Positions 16,963 to 27,434 are shown, counted from the first letter of the stretch. The stretch is DNA of 64,000 bases from Mycobacterium asiaticum (GCF_001673315.1 NZ_LZLQ01000134.1:1-64000), one strand, 5' to 3'. Translations and numbers: made by a program. Notes: generated by a model not told the origin, from the sequence alone.

Positions 16963-18462
16963 ATGGCCGGTCGATGGCGCACGAAGTCGGTCGAACAGTC
17001 GATCGCAGACACCGACGAGCCGGGTACCCGGCTCCGCAAGGACCTCACCTGGCTTGATCTGGTTGTCTTCGGCGTCTCGGTGGTGATCGGCGCCGGTATT
17101 TTCACCGTCACCGCCTCCACCACCGGGGACATCACCGGACCGGCAATCTGGATCTCGTTCCTGATCGCCGCGGCCACCTGCGCGCTCGCGGCCCTGTGTT
17201 ACGCGGAATTCGCCTCCACCCTGCCGGTGGCCGGCAGCGCGTACACCTTCTCCTACGCCACCTTCGGCGAGTTTCTGGCCTGGATCATCGGTTGGAATCT
17301 GGTCCTGGAACTGGCCATCGGTGCCGCCGTCGTCGCCAAAGGCTGGTCCAGCTACCTGGGCACGGTGTTCGGTTTCGGCGGTGGGATCGCCCGCCTGGGC
17401 GCGATCAACCTCGACTGGGGCGCGCTGCTGATCGTTGGGCTGGTGGCCGTCCTGCTGGTGCTGGGCACCAAGCTGTCTTCGCGGTTCTCCGCGATCGTCA
17501 CCACCATCAAGGTGGCGGTGGTCCTGCTGGTGGTGGTCGTCGGCGCGTTCTACATCAAGGCCGCCAACTACTCGCCGTTCATTCCCAAGCCTGAGTCCGA
17601 ACATCAAGGCCGCGGCCTGGACCAGTCGGTATTGTCGCTGCTGACCGGGGCCGGGGGCAGTAACTACGGCTGGTACGGCGTGCTGGCGGGGGCCTCGATC
17701 GTGTTCTTCGCCTTCATCGGTTTCGACATCGTGGCGACCATGGCCGAGGAAACCAAGCATCCGCAGCGTGACGTCCCGCGCGGCATCCTCGCCTCGCTCG
17801 GAGTGGTGACCGTGCTGTATGTGGCGGTGGCGGTGGTGCTGTCCGGAATGGTCTCCTACACCCAGTTGCAAAGCACGCCCGGTGGTGGTCAGGCGAATCT
17901 GGCCACCGCGTTCAAGGCGAACGGGATTCACTGGGCCAGCGGCATTATCTCCATCGGGGCGCTGGCCGGCCTGACCACCGTGGTGATGGTGCTGATGCTG
18001 GGGCAGTGCCGGGTGCTGTTCGCGATGGCGCGCGATGGGTTGCTGCCCCGGAGCTTGGCCAAGACCGGTCCGCGCGGCACGCCCGTTCGGATCACGGTGC
18101 TCGTCGCGGTGGTGATCGCTGCCACCGCGTCGGTGTTCCCGATCACCAAGCTCGAAGAAATGGTGAATGTCGGCACCTTGTTCGCATTCGTCCTGGTCTC
18201 CGCCGGGGTGATTGTGCTGCGCAGAACCCGCCCGGACCTCGAGCGGGGCTTCAAAGCGCCGTGGGTGCCGTTGCTTCCGATCGCCTCTGTGCTGGCTTGT
18301 CTGTGGCTGATGCTCAACCTGACCGCTCTGACCTGGGTCCGGTTCGGTGTCTGGCTGCTGGTCGGGATCGCGATCTATGTGGGTTACGGGCGCCGGCACT
18401 CGGTGCAGGGCCGGCGTGAGGACACCGAGCAGGAAACCGAAGGGGATGTCCGCGCCCTGTAG
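16963..18462 (+). CDS. APC-superfamily amino acid permease (Rv3253c-like)
   Basis: A 499-residue integral membrane transporter with about 12 hydrophobic segments. The first is FGVSVVIGAGIFTVTAS (about 38-54), holding the GAGIF substrate-site motif of APC transporters; CYAEFASTLPVAGSAYTF follows. Family relatives carry cationic or other amino acids with proton coupling; the substrate here cannot be assigned. ATG 16963 matches the family start MAGRWRTKS. The charged tail (RREDTEQETEGD) is cytoplasmic. It precedes the alkane cluster by 120 bp but is probably separately regulated. Confidence 0.88.
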   Translation: MAGRWRTKSVEQSIADTDEPGTRLRKDLTWLDLVVFGVSVVIGAGIFTVTASTTGDITGPAIWISFLIAAATCALAALCYAEFASTLPVAGSAYTFSYATFGEFLAWIIGWNLVLELAIGAAVVAKGWSSYLGTVFGFGGGIARLGAINLDWGALLIVGLVAVLLVLGTKLSSRFSAIVTTIKVAVVLLVVVVGAFYIKAANYSPFIPKPESEHQGRGLDQSVLSLLTGAGGSNYGWYGVLAGASIVFFAFIGFDIVATMAEETKHPQRDVPRGILASLGVVTVLYVAVAVVLSGMVSYTQLQSTPGGGQANLATAFKANGIHWASGIISIGALAGLTTVVMVLMLGQCRVLFAMARDGLLPRSLAKTGPRGTPVRITVLVAVVIAATASVFPITKLEEMVNVGTLFAFVLVSAGVIVLRRTRPDLERGFKAPWVPLLPIASVLACLWLMLNLTALTWVRFGVWLLVGIAIYVGYGRRHSVQGRREDTEQETEGDVRAL

Positions 18463-18507
18463 ACATAACACCAACAATTGAATACTTGGTTTACAAAACA
18501 CCGCTGT

Positions 18508-18519
18508 GTGTCTAGACAC
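18508..18519. promoter_or_regulatory. Palindromic operator candidate upstream of alkB
   Basis: GTGTCTAGACAC is a perfect 12-bp palindrome in the 120-bp permease-alkB gap, 64 bp before the alkB start. TTGGTT (18486) or TTTACA (18490) may serve as the -35. A natural candidate for the TetR encoded at 20205. Confidence 0.45.
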
Positions 18520-18582
18520 GAGACGGATGTGCCGGTATTGTCCAACCTCAAGTGGTAAGACTCACACAAGGAGGTTCGGCGT

Positions 18583-19845
18583 ATGACCACCCAACTCAGT
18601 CCCGACGACACGGGCGTGGTCGCATCCGAATGGCGCGACAGGAAGCGTTACCTGTGGCTGATGGGGCTGATCGCCCCGACTGCGCTGTTTGTGATGCTGC
18701 CCATCATCTGGGGAATCAACCAGCTCGGCTGGCACACCGCGGCGCAGGTTCCGCTCTGGGTAGGCCCGATCCTGGTCTACATCCTGCTGCCGGTACTCGA
18801 CCTGCGCTTCGGTCCCGACGGGCAGAACCCGCCGGATGAGGTGATGGAGCGACTGGAAAACGACAAGTACTACCGCTACTGCACCTACATCTACATTCCG
18901 TTCCAGTACGCCAGCGTGATCCTGGGCGCCTACCTGTTCACGGCGTCCAACCTCACCTGGCTTGGTTTCCCCGCTGGTTCCGGAAGCGGACTGGGCTGGC
19001 TGGGCAAGATCGGCGTGGCGCTCTCAGTGGGCGTGCTCGGCGGCGTCGGCATCAACACCGCGCACGAGATGGGGCACAAGAAGGATTCACTGGAACGCTG
19101 GCTGTCGAAGATCACCCTGGCCCAGACCTGCTACGGCCACTTCTACATCGAGCACAACCGCGGCCACCACGTCCGCGTCTCCACGCCCGAAGACCCCGCC
19201 TCGGCCCGCTTCGGCGAAACATTCTGGGAATTCCTGCCGCGCAGTGTCATCGGCAGCGCGCGCTCGTCCGTCCACCTCGAGGCGCAGCGCATCCGCCGGC
19301 TGGGCAAGAGCCCCTGGGACCCGCGCACCTATCTGTCCAACGACGTGTTGAACGCCTGGGCGATGTCGGTGGTGCTGTGGGGTGCGCTGATCGCCGTCTT
19401 CGGCGTCGCTCTCATCCCGTTCGTGATCATCCAGGCAGTGTTCGGCTTCAGTCTGCTCGAAGCCGTCAACTACCTCGAGCACTACGGGCTGCTGCGCGAG
19501 AAGAAGACCAACGGCCGCTATGAGCGGTGCGCCCCGGTGCACAGCTGGAACTCCGACCACATCGTCACCAACCTGTTCCTGTACCACCTGCAGCGGCACA
19601 GCGACCACCACGCCAACCCCACCCGGCGCTACCAGACGCTGCGCAGCATGGAGGGCTCGCCCAACCTGCCCAGCGGGTACGCGTCGATGATCTCGCTGAC
19701 CTACTTCCCGCCGCTGTGGCGCAAGGTGATGGACCACCGGGTGCTCGAGCACTACGACGGCGACATCACCAAGGTCAACCTGCAGCCGCGGCTGCGGGAG
19801 AAGCTGCTGGCCAAGTACGGCGCACCGAAGGAGATCGCCGCGTGA
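18583..19845 (+). CDS. alkB: Alkane 1-monooxygenase
   Basis: A 420-residue membrane di-iron hydroxylase oxidising medium-chain n-alkanes to 1-alkanols with electrons from rubredoxin. All histidine boxes are present: HEMGH (161-165), EHNRGHH (190-196), NYLEHYG (296-302) and LQRHSDHH (336-343), between hydrophobic segments at about 26-48, 56-72, 105-125 and 258-285. Strong AGGAGG ribosome site before ATG 18583. First gene of alkB-rubA-rubB-tetR, all overlapping or closely spaced. Confidence 0.95.
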   Translation: MTTQLSPDDTGVVASEWRDRKRYLWLMGLIAPTALFVMLPIIWGINQLGWHTAAQVPLWVGPILVYILLPVLDLRFGPDGQNPPDEVMERLENDKYYRYCTYIYIPFQYASVILGAYLFTASNLTWLGFPAGSGSGLGWLGKIGVALSVGVLGGVGINTAHEMGHKKDSLERWLSKITLAQTCYGHFYIEHNRGHHVRVSTPEDPASARFGETFWEFLPRSVIGSARSSVHLEAQRIRRLGKSPWDPRTYLSNDVLNAWAMSVVLWGALIAVFGVALIPFVIIQAVFGFSLLEAVNYLEHYGLLREKKTNGRYERCAPVHSWNSDHIVTNLFLYHLQRHSDHHANPTRRYQTLRSMEGSPNLPSGYASMISLTYFPPLWRKVMDHRVLEHYDGDITKVNLQPRLREKLLAKYGAPKEIAA

Positions 19846-20015
19846 CGGCGGCCTACAAGTGCCCCGTCTGCGACTACACCTACGACGAGGCCAAAGGCGA
19901 TGCCCGCGAGGGCTTTCCGGCCGGCACCGGCTGGGATCAGGTCCCCGATGACTGGTGCTGTCCGGACTGCGCCGTCCGCGAGAAGCCCGATTTCGAACCC
20001 GTCCAGAAAGGTTAG
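19842..20015 (+). CDS. rubA: Rubredoxin (AlkG1-type)
   Basis: A 57-residue electron carrier with the two CxxC knuckles CPVCDY and CPDCAV binding one iron. The GTG start overlaps the alkB stop by 4 bp (GTGA). The first knuckle is CPVC rather than the CxxCG of the second rubredoxin, which matches AlkG1-type proteins that usually do not support AlkB well. Confidence 0.92.
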   Translation: MTAAYKCPVCDYTYDEAKGDAREGFPAGTGWDQVPDDWCCPDCAVREKPDFEPVQKG

Positions 20016-20025
20016 AGGCAAAACC

Positions 20026-20208
20026 ATGAATGACTACAAGCTCTACCAATGCGTTCAATGCGGTTTTGAGTACGACGAGGAACTCGGCTGGCCGGAGGAC
20101 GGCATTGCGCCGGGCACCCGCTGGGACGACATCCCCGAGGACTGGAGCTGCCCGGACTGCGGCGCGGCCAAGTCGGACTTCGTGATGGTTGAGGTGGCTC
20201 GGTCGTGA
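20026..20208 (+). CDS. rubB: Rubredoxin (AlkG2-type)
   Basis: A 60-residue rubredoxin with knuckles CVQCG and CPDCG and the conserved GWPEDGIAPGTRWDDIPEDW core. By family this AlkG2 type passes electrons from rubredoxin reductase to AlkB. It starts 10 bp after rubA with GAGGC upstream. No rubredoxin reductase gene is seen in this window. Confidence 0.93.
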   Translation: MNDYKLYQCVQCGFEYDEELGWPEDGIAPGTRWDDIPEDWSCPDCGAAKSDFVMVEVARS

Positions 20209-20855
20209 TCGGCACCAACATCGCCGCGAAAACGGCTATCGTCGCGCCTGTGAAGCGGATCCCGTACGCCGAAGCATCACGAGCCCTGCTGCGTGACTCG
20301 GTTCTGGACGCGATGCGCGATCTGCTGCTGACCCGCGACTGGTCTGCCATCACGCTCTCGGATGTGGCCCGGGCCGCCGGGATCAGCCGGCAGACCATCT
20401 ACAACGAGTTCGGTTCGCGACAGGGTCTGGCCCAGGGTTACGCCCTGCGCCTGGCCGACCGTCTGGTCGACACCGTCAAGGCCGCGCTGGACGCCAACAT
20501 CGGCGATATCTACCAGTCGTTCCTGCAGGGCTTTCGGTCCTTTTTCGCCGAGACAGCGGCCGATCCGCTGGTGATCTCACTGTTGAGCGGGGTGGCCAAG
20601 CCCGATCTGCTGCAACTCATCACCACCGACAGCGCGCCGATCATCACCCGGGCGTCGGAACGGCTGGCGACGGCGTTCACCCAGACCTGGCTGGCCACCA
20701 GCGACGACGACGCCAATGTCCTGTCCCGGGCGATCGTGCGGTTGTGCCTGAGTTATGTGTCCATGCCGCCGGAGGCCGACCACGACGTCGCGGCGGATTT
20801 GGCCAGGTTGATGGCACCGTTCGCGGAGCGTCACGGAGTTATTAACGTCCCCTGA
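20205..20855 (+). CDS. TetR-family regulator of the alkane cluster
   Basis: A 216-residue regulator (Rv3249c position; AlkX-like). The N-terminal helix-turn-helix (about 35-65) reads ITLSDVARAAGISRQTIYNEFGSRQGLAQGYA; the C-terminal domain would bind ligand. GTG start overlaps the rubB stop (GTGA), so it is cotranscribed with its likely targets, consistent with autoregulated repression relieved by alkane-derived acids. The palindrome at 18508 is the best operator candidate. Confidence 0.88.
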   Translation: MIGTNIAAKTAIVAPVKRIPYAEASRALLRDSVLDAMRDLLLTRDWSAITLSDVARAAGISRQTIYNEFGSRQGLAQGYALRLADRLVDTVKAALDANIGDIYQSFLQGFRSFFAETAADPLVISLLSGVAKPDLLQLITTDSAPIITRASERLATAFTQTWLATSDDDANVLSRAIVRLCLSYVSMPPEADHDVAADLARLMAPFAERHGVINVP

Positions 20856-20871
20856 CGCTCCGGGGCCTGTC

Positions 20872-20935
20872 GCCGGGCGGCTACAGTGGCTAGAGCTCAT
20901 ACGCAATGAGTTCCAGGCCTGCGTAGCCGCCCGGC
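20872..20935 (+). promoter_or_regulatory. Long-armed inverted repeat upstream of sahH
   Basis: A 13-bp perfect inverted repeat (20872-20884 and 20923-20935; GCCGGGCGGCTAC and its complement) encloses an inner stem-loop of about 8 bp (20893-20913, loop ACGCA). TACAGT (20882-20887) inside the left arm could be a sahH -10 box, which would put the inner hairpin at the transcript 5' end. Alternatively it is a terminator for the TetR transcript; TTTCCC follows the right arm. Confidence 0.55.
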
Positions 20936-20970
20936 TTTCCCGTTGGACCCTCAGAAGGATGAAACACGCA

Positions 20971-22449
<1,479 letters not shown>

Positions 22450-22453
22450 TTTC

Positions 22454-22513
22454 ACGCCCAGCGTGAAGCCAGCTTCACGTTCGACGCCCAGCGTGAAGCC
22501 AGCTTCACGTTCG
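22454..22513. repeat. Two tandem 30-bp palindromic units after sahH
   Basis: Two identical 30-bp copies (22454-22483, 22484-22513) begin 4 bp after the sahH stop. Each contains CGTGAAGC/GCTTCACG, an 8-bp inverted repeat with a 2-bp centre. A related pair occurs after secA1 (34707-34764), so this is a dispersed intergenic element, probably acting as a terminator or mRNA 3' end. Confidence 0.88.
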
Positions 22514-22521
22514 GCGGGCGA

Positions 22522-22527
22522 TAGGCT
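22522..22527 (+). promoter_or_regulatory. Putative -10 box, leaderless tmk
   Basis: TAGGCT is followed by 6 nt and GTG 22534, with no ribosome site. Confidence 0.5.
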
Positions 22528-22533
22528 CGCGCC

Positions 22534-23166
22534 GTGCTGATCGCGATCGAGGGTGTCGACGGCTCGGGCAAGCGCACCCTGACCGAAGGTCTGCGCAAGG
22601 CGTTCGAGGCGGCCGGCAAGTCGGTGACCACCCTTGCATTCCCGCGCTACGGCAGGTCGATCACGGCGGACCTCGCCGCTGAGGCGCTGCGCGGCCGGCA
22701 CGGCGACCTGGCGGATTCGGTGTATGCGATGGCGACGCTGTTCGCGCTGGACCGTGCGGCGGCCACAGCGGGGATTCAGCGCCTGGCCGGCGAGCACGAT
22801 GTGGTGATCCTGGACCGCTACGTCGCGTCCAACGCGGCCTACAGTGCCGCGCGCCTGCATCAGGATGCCTCCGGGGAGGCCGTGGCATGGGTAGGGCAGC
22901 TCGAATACGAGCGGCTGGGGTTGCCCAGACCCGACTGGCAGATTTTGCTCGCGGTAACGGCGGAACTCGCCGGGCAGCGGGCCCGCAACCGGGCCGAGAC
23001 CGATCCGGACCGGGCCCGCGACACTTATGAACGCGACGACGGCCTGCAGCGGCGCACCGGTGCGGTGTACGCCGAACTGGCCGCGGCGGACTGGGCTGGG
23101 CGGTGGCTCGCCGTGGGCGCCGAAGTGGATCCGGCCGGCCTCGCGACCGAGTTGACGGGTGTCTAA
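22534..23166 (+). CDS. tmk: Thymidylate kinase
   Basis: A 210-residue kinase phosphorylating dTMP to dTDP with ATP. P-loop EGVDGSGKRT (6-15), the dTMP-binding FPRYG (about 36-40), DRYVASNAAYSAAR (about 94-107) and a lid with arginines near RARDTYERDD. The mycobacterial Tyr/Asn features for substrate specificity are kept. GTG start follows the sahH repeat units; likely expressed from its own leaderless promoter. Confidence 0.94.
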   Translation: MLIAIEGVDGSGKRTLTEGLRKAFEAAGKSVTTLAFPRYGRSITADLAAEALRGRHGDLADSVYAMATLFALDRAAATAGIQRLAGEHDVVILDRYVASNAAYSAARLHQDASGEAVAWVGQLEYERLGLPRPDWQILLAVTAELAGQRARNRAETDPDRARDTYERDDGLQRRTGAVYAELAAADWAGRWLAVGAEVDPAGLATELTGV

Positions 23167-23258
23167 AGCCGCGTTGAAGCCGATTTGTTATGTAATTGCC
23201 CTTATAAAGCCAGAAACGCCCGTGTGGTATCGGAGTTTTGTCCTGAACTGGTGACACC

Positions 23259-23945
23259 ATGGAGGCCATGAGGCAAAGGATTTTGGTCGTCGACGACGAC
23301 GCTTCGCTGGCCGAGATGCTCACCATCGTGTTACGTGGGGAGGGTTTCGACACTGCGGTCATCGGCGACGGTACGCAGGCTCTGACCGCGGTACGCGAGC
23401 TGCGCCCCGACCTGGTGCTGTTGGACCTGATGCTGCCCGGCATGAACGGCATCGACGTGTGCCGGGTGTTGCGGGCCGACTCGGGCGTGCCGATCGTCAT
23501 GCTGACGGCCAAGACCGACACCGTGGACGTGGTGCTCGGCCTGGAATCCGGCGCCGACGACTACATCATGAAGCCCTTCAAGCCCAAGGAACTGGTGGCG
23601 CGGGTGCGGGCGCGGCTGCGCCGCAACGACGACGAGCCCGCGGAGATGCTCTCCATCGCCGACGTGGACATCGACGTGCCGGCGCACAAGGTGACCCGCA
23701 ACGGCGAGCAGATCTCCCTCACGCCGCTGGAATTCGACCTATTGGTCGCATTGGCGCGCAAACCCCGCCAGGTGTTTACTCGTGATGTGCTGCTCGAACA
23801 GGTATGGGGATACCGGCACCCGGCGGACACCCGCCTGGTGAACGTGCACGTCCAGCGCCTGCGCGCCAAGGTCGAGAAGGATCCTGAGAACCCGACCGTG
23901 GTTCTGACCGTTCGAGGAGTGGGATACAAGGCCGGACCTCCGTGA
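23259..23945 (+). CDS. mtrA: Response regulator MtrA
   Basis: A 228-residue OmpR-family regulator essential in M. tuberculosis. The receiver domain (1-120) has acidic pocket VVDDD (10-14), phosphoacceptor D56 and switch lysine K105; a winged-helix DNA-binding domain (about 130-228) follows, with the recognition helix near RLVNVHVQRLRAKVEK. It is almost identical to known mycobacterial MtrA and controls division, wall and replication genes. The 92-bp upstream gap is relatively AT-rich; no promoter could be chosen with confidence. Confidence 0.96.
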   Translation: MEAMRQRILVVDDDASLAEMLTIVLRGEGFDTAVIGDGTQALTAVRELRPDLVLLDLMLPGMNGIDVCRVLRADSGVPIVMLTAKTDTVDVVLGLESGADDYIMKPFKPKELVARVRARLRRNDDEPAEMLSIADVDIDVPAHKVTRNGEQISLTPLEFDLLVALARKPRQVFTRDVLLEQVWGYRHPADTRLVNVHVQRLRAKVEKDPENPTVVLTVRGVGYKAGPP

Positions 23946-23976
23946 TCCGCGGCCTCAGACCAGAGCGGCGCCGGCG

Positions 23977-25671
23977 TTGATATGGCGCTCGCCGCGACGT
24001 AGTCGAGGTCGGTGGGGGCGCTCGGGCCCCGTGGCGCGTGGCATGAGCGCGCTGAGCCGGGCGGTGGCCGTGGTGTGGCGCCGGTCCCTGCAATTGCGAG
24101 TGGTAGCGCTGACGCTCGGGCTCTCCCTGGCGGTGATTCTGGCGCTGGGTTTCGTCTTGACCAGCCAGGTCACCAACCGCGTGCTCGACGTGAAGGTCAA
24201 GGCCGCGATCGACCAGATCGAGCGGGCCCGCGGCACGGTCATCGGGATCGTCAACGGTGAGGAGACCCGCTCACTGGACAGCAGCCTGCAGCTCGCGCGG
24301 AACACCTTGACGTCGAAGACCGATCCCGCCTCCGGCGCCGGTCTGGCCGGCGCCTTCGACGCCGTGCTGATGGTTCCGGGCGACGGTCCTCGCGCCGCGT
24401 CGACGGCGGGACCCGTCGATCAGGTGCCAAATGCGTTGCGCGGCTTCATCAAAGCCGGCCAGGCGGCTTACCAGTACGCCACGGTGCACACCGAGGGTTT
24501 CTCCGGGCCCGCGCTGATCGTCGGCACGCCGACGGCCTCGCGGGTGGCGAACCTGGAGCTCTATCTGATCTTCCCGCTGGTCAACGAGCAGGCCACGATC
24601 ACGCTGGTGCGCAGCACCATGGCCACCGGGGGCTTGGTGCTGCTGGTGCTGCTGGCCGGAATCGCGTTGTTGGTCTCGCGCCAGGTGGTGAACCCGGTGC
24701 GGTCGGCGTCGCGGATCGCCGAACGCTTCGCCGAGGGCCACCTTTCCGAACGCATGCCGGTGCGCGGTGAGGACGACATGGCCCGGTTGGCGGTGTCGTT
24801 CAACGACATGGCCGAGAGTCTGTCCCGGCAGATCACTCAGCTCGAGGAGTTCGGCAATCTGCAACGGCGCTTCACCTCCGACGTCAGCCACGAACTGCGG
24901 ACCCCGCTGACGACGGTGCGGATGGCCGCCGACCTGATCTATGACCACAGCGCCGACCTCGACCCGGCGCTGCGGCGATCCACCGAATTGATGGTCAACG
25001 AGCTGGACCGCTTCGAGACGTTGCTCAATGACCTCTTGGAGATCTCCCGGCACGACGCCGGCGTGGCCGAGTTGTCCGTAGAGGCCGTGGACCTGCGCAC
25101 CACCGTCAACAATGCGTTGGTCAACGTCGGTCACCTGGCCGAGGAGGCCGGCATCGAACTGCTGGTCGACATGCCGTCCGACGAGGTGATCGCCGAGGTC
25201 GATGCCCGACGGGTGGAGCGGATCCTGCGCAACCTGATCGCCAACGCGATCGACCATGCCGAGCACAAGCCGGTCCGGATCCGGATGGGCGCCGACGTCG
25301 ACACCGTCGCGGTCACCGTCCGCGACTACGGCGTCGGGTTGCGGCCCGGGGAGGAGAAGTTGGTGTTCAGCCGGTTCTGGCGCTCGGACCCGTCACGGGT
25401 GCGCCGCTCCGGTGGCACCGGGCTGGGGCTGGCGATCAGCATCGAGGATGCCCGGCTGCACCAGGGCCGGCTGGAAGCGTGGGGCGAGCCCGGGCAGGGT
25501 GCTTGTTTCCGGCTGACGCTGCCGCTGGTCCGCGGCCACAAGGTCACCACCAGCCCGCTGCCCATGAAACCGATCCCGCAGCCGACTCCGCCGCAGAACG
25601 GACAACCCGCCACACCCGAGCAGGCGAACGAGCAGCAGCGTCCGCGCGAGCCTGCCGAGTGGAGCGGGTAA
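23977..25671 (+). CDS. mtrB: Sensor histidine kinase MtrB
   Basis: A 564-residue sensor for MtrA. Basic N-terminus, membrane helices about 41-63 and 213-235 flanking an extracellular domain, a HAMP linker (about 236-288), HisKA with H305 in SDVSHELRTPLTT, and an HATPase domain with N-box LIANAIDH, DYGVGL and GGTGLGLAIS. A Pro-rich tail follows. TTG 23977 gives the family start; ATG 24043 is a shorter alternative. Downstream LpqB modulates this kinase. Confidence 0.94.
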   Translation: MIWRSPRRSRGRWGRSGPVARGMSALSRAVAVVWRRSLQLRVVALTLGLSLAVILALGFVLTSQVTNRVLDVKVKAAIDQIERARGTVIGIVNGEETRSLDSSLQLARNTLTSKTDPASGAGLAGAFDAVLMVPGDGPRAASTAGPVDQVPNALRGFIKAGQAAYQYATVHTEGFSGPALIVGTPTASRVANLELYLIFPLVNEQATITLVRSTMATGGLVLLVLLAGIALLVSRQVVNPVRSASRIAERFAEGHLSERMPVRGEDDMARLAVSFNDMAESLSRQITQLEEFGNLQRRFTSDVSHELRTPLTTVRMAADLIYDHSADLDPALRRSTELMVNELDRFETLLNDLLEISRHDAGVAELSVEAVDLRTTVNNALVNVGHLAEEAGIELLVDMPSDEVIAEVDARRVERILRNLIANAIDHAEHKPVRIRMGADVDTVAVTVRDYGVGLRPGEEKLVFSRFWRSDPSRVRRSGGTGLGLAISIEDARLHQGRLEAWGEPGQGACFRLTLPLVRGHKVTTSPLPMKPIPQPTPPQNGQPATPEQANEQQRPREPAEWSG

Positions 25672-27425
25672 TGCGGCGGTTTCTGGTTCTGCTGATGGCG
25701 CTGCTGCTGGCCGGTTGTGCAAGCGTGCCCAGCTCGTCTGCGCCGCAGGCGATCGGCACTGTCGAGCGACCGGCGCCGTCGAACCTGCCCAAACCCACCC
25801 CGGGCATGGATCCCGACGTGCTGCTGCGGGAATTTCTCAAGGCCACCGCCGACCCGGCCAACCGACACCTGGCGGCGCGGCAGTTCCTGACCCAGTCGGC
25901 GTCCAATTCGTGGGACGACGCCGGCAGCGCGCTGTTGATCGACCACGTGGTGTTCGTGGAAACCCGTGGCGCCGAACGGGTTTCGGCCAACATGCGGGCC
26001 GACATCCTGGGCTCGTTGTCCGACGTCGGAGTGTTCGAGACCGCAGAAGGCCAGCTGCCCGATCCCGGCCCGATCGAGTTGGTGAAGACGTCGGGCGGGT
26101 GGCGCATCGACCGGCTGCCCAACGGGGTCTTCCTGGACTGGCAGCAATTCCAGTCGACCTACAAACGCAACACCCTGTACTTCGCCGACCCCACCGGCAA
26201 AACCGTGGTCCCCGACCCGCGCTACGTGGCGGTTTCCGACCATGACCAGCTGGGCACCGAACTGATCTCCAAGCTGCTGGCCGGCCCGCGCCCGGAGATG
26301 GCGCACACGGTGCGCAATCTGCTCGCCCCGCCGCTGCGGCTGCGCGGGCCGGTCACCCGGGCCGACGGCGGCAAGAGCGGCGTCGGAAAGGGGTACGGCG
26401 GCGCGCGGGTCGAGCTGGAGAAGCTGGCCACCACCGACCCGCACAGCAGGGCGCTGCTCGCCGCCCAGATCATCTGGACGCTGGCCCGCGCCGACATCCG
26501 GGGTCCGTATGTGATCAACGCCGACGGCGCGCCGCTCGATGACCGATTCGCCCAGGGCTGGAACACATCTGACGTCGCCGCCACCGACCCGGGGGTGGCC
26601 GACGGTGCCGGCGCCGGCCTGCACGCGCTGGTGGGTGGTTCGCTGGTGGCGTTGAACGGCCAGCGCGTGGACACCGTTCCCGGCGCGTTCGGCCACATGG
26701 GTGACCAGACCGGAGCCACGCTGTCGCGCAACGGGCGGCAGGTGGCGTCGGTGGTGACGCTGCGTCGCGGCGCCCCGGACATGGCGGCGTCGCTGTGGAT
26801 CGGTGATCTCGGCGGCGAAGCGGTTCAGTCCGCCGACGGACACAACCTGTCCCGGCCGAGTTGGTCGCTGGACGATGCGGTCTGGGTGGTCGTGGACGCC
26901 AACAACGTGCTGCGCGCGATTCAGGAGCCCGCATCGGGTCAGCCCGCCCGGATTCCGGTGGATTCCACCGCGGTGTCGAGCCGGTTCCCGGGGCCGATCA
27001 CCGACCTGCAGCTGTCCCGGGACGGCACCCGGGCCGCGATGGTGATTGGCGGACAGGTCATTCTGGCCGGCGTCGAACAGACCCAGGCCGGCCAGTTCGC
27101 CCTCACCTACCCGCGACGGCTGGGTTTCGGTCTGGGCACCTCGGTGGTCTCCTTGTACTGGCGGACCGGAGACGACATCGTCGTGACGCGCAACGACGCC
27201 ACACACCCGGTGTCGTATGTGAACCTCGACGGGGTGAACTCCGACGCCCCCAGCCGCGGCCTGCAGATTCCGTTGTTCGCGATCGCGGCGAACCCGTCGA
27301 CGGTGTACGTGGCCGGCCCGCAAGGAGTTCTGATGTATTCGGCATCGGCGGCCGAAACCCAACAGGGTTGGTCCGAGGTAGCCGGCTTGATGATTGGCGG
27401 CGCGGCGCCGGTTTTGCCGGGATAA
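25671..27425 (+). CDS. lpqB: Lipoprotein LpqB, partner of MtrAB
   Basis: A 584-residue secreted lipoprotein: signal peptide with lipobox LAGC, lipidated Cys16. A GerMN-like domain lies about 200-320, then a beta-propeller-like region. LpqB contacts the MtrB sensor domain and tunes MtrA signalling. ATG 25671 overlaps the mtrB stop (TAATG) and has GGAG 6 nt upstream; a GTG at 25659 is the alternative used in some annotations. Confidence 0.93.
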   Translation: MRRFLVLLMALLLAGCASVPSSSAPQAIGTVERPAPSNLPKPTPGMDPDVLLREFLKATADPANRHLAARQFLTQSASNSWDDAGSALLIDHVVFVETRGAERVSANMRADILGSLSDVGVFETAEGQLPDPGPIELVKTSGGWRIDRLPNGVFLDWQQFQSTYKRNTLYFADPTGKTVVPDPRYVAVSDHDQLGTELISKLLAGPRPEMAHTVRNLLAPPLRLRGPVTRADGGKSGVGKGYGGARVELEKLATTDPHSRALLAAQIIWTLARADIRGPYVINADGAPLDDRFAQGWNTSDVAATDPGVADGAGAGLHALVGGSLVALNGQRVDTVPGAFGHMGDQTGATLSRNGRQVASVVTLRRGAPDMAASLWIGDLGGEAVQSADGHNLSRPSWSLDDAVWVVVDANNVLRAIQEPASGQPARIPVDSTAVSSRFPGPITDLQLSRDGTRAAMVIGGQVILAGVEQTQAGQFALTYPRRLGFGLGTSVVSLYWRTGDDIVVTRNDATHPVSYVNLDGVNSDAPSRGLQIPLFAIAANPSTVYVAGPQGVLMYSASAAETQQGWSEVAGLMIGGAAPVLPG

Positions 27426-27434
27426 TCGCCATCG

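Noticed and set aside
16903..18519. A 1010-codon minus-strand open frame extending the Rv3254-like flavoprotein upstream across the permease gene.
   Set aside because: The N-terminal 540 codons are Gly/Arg/His/Gln-rich antisense of the permease; flavin-domain homology begins at ATG 16902, which also has a well-placed -10 box.
20872..20970. A SAM or SAH riboswitch upstream of sahH.
   Set aside because: The stems are real but the conserved loop sequences of known SAM/SAH classes are not recognisable; reported only as an unexplained structured element.
23167..23258. A sigma-A promoter for mtrA in the AT-rich gap (TTGAAG, TTGTTA, TATGTAAT, TTATAAAG).
   Set aside because: None of the pairings has a spacer near 17 bp, so none could be chosen.
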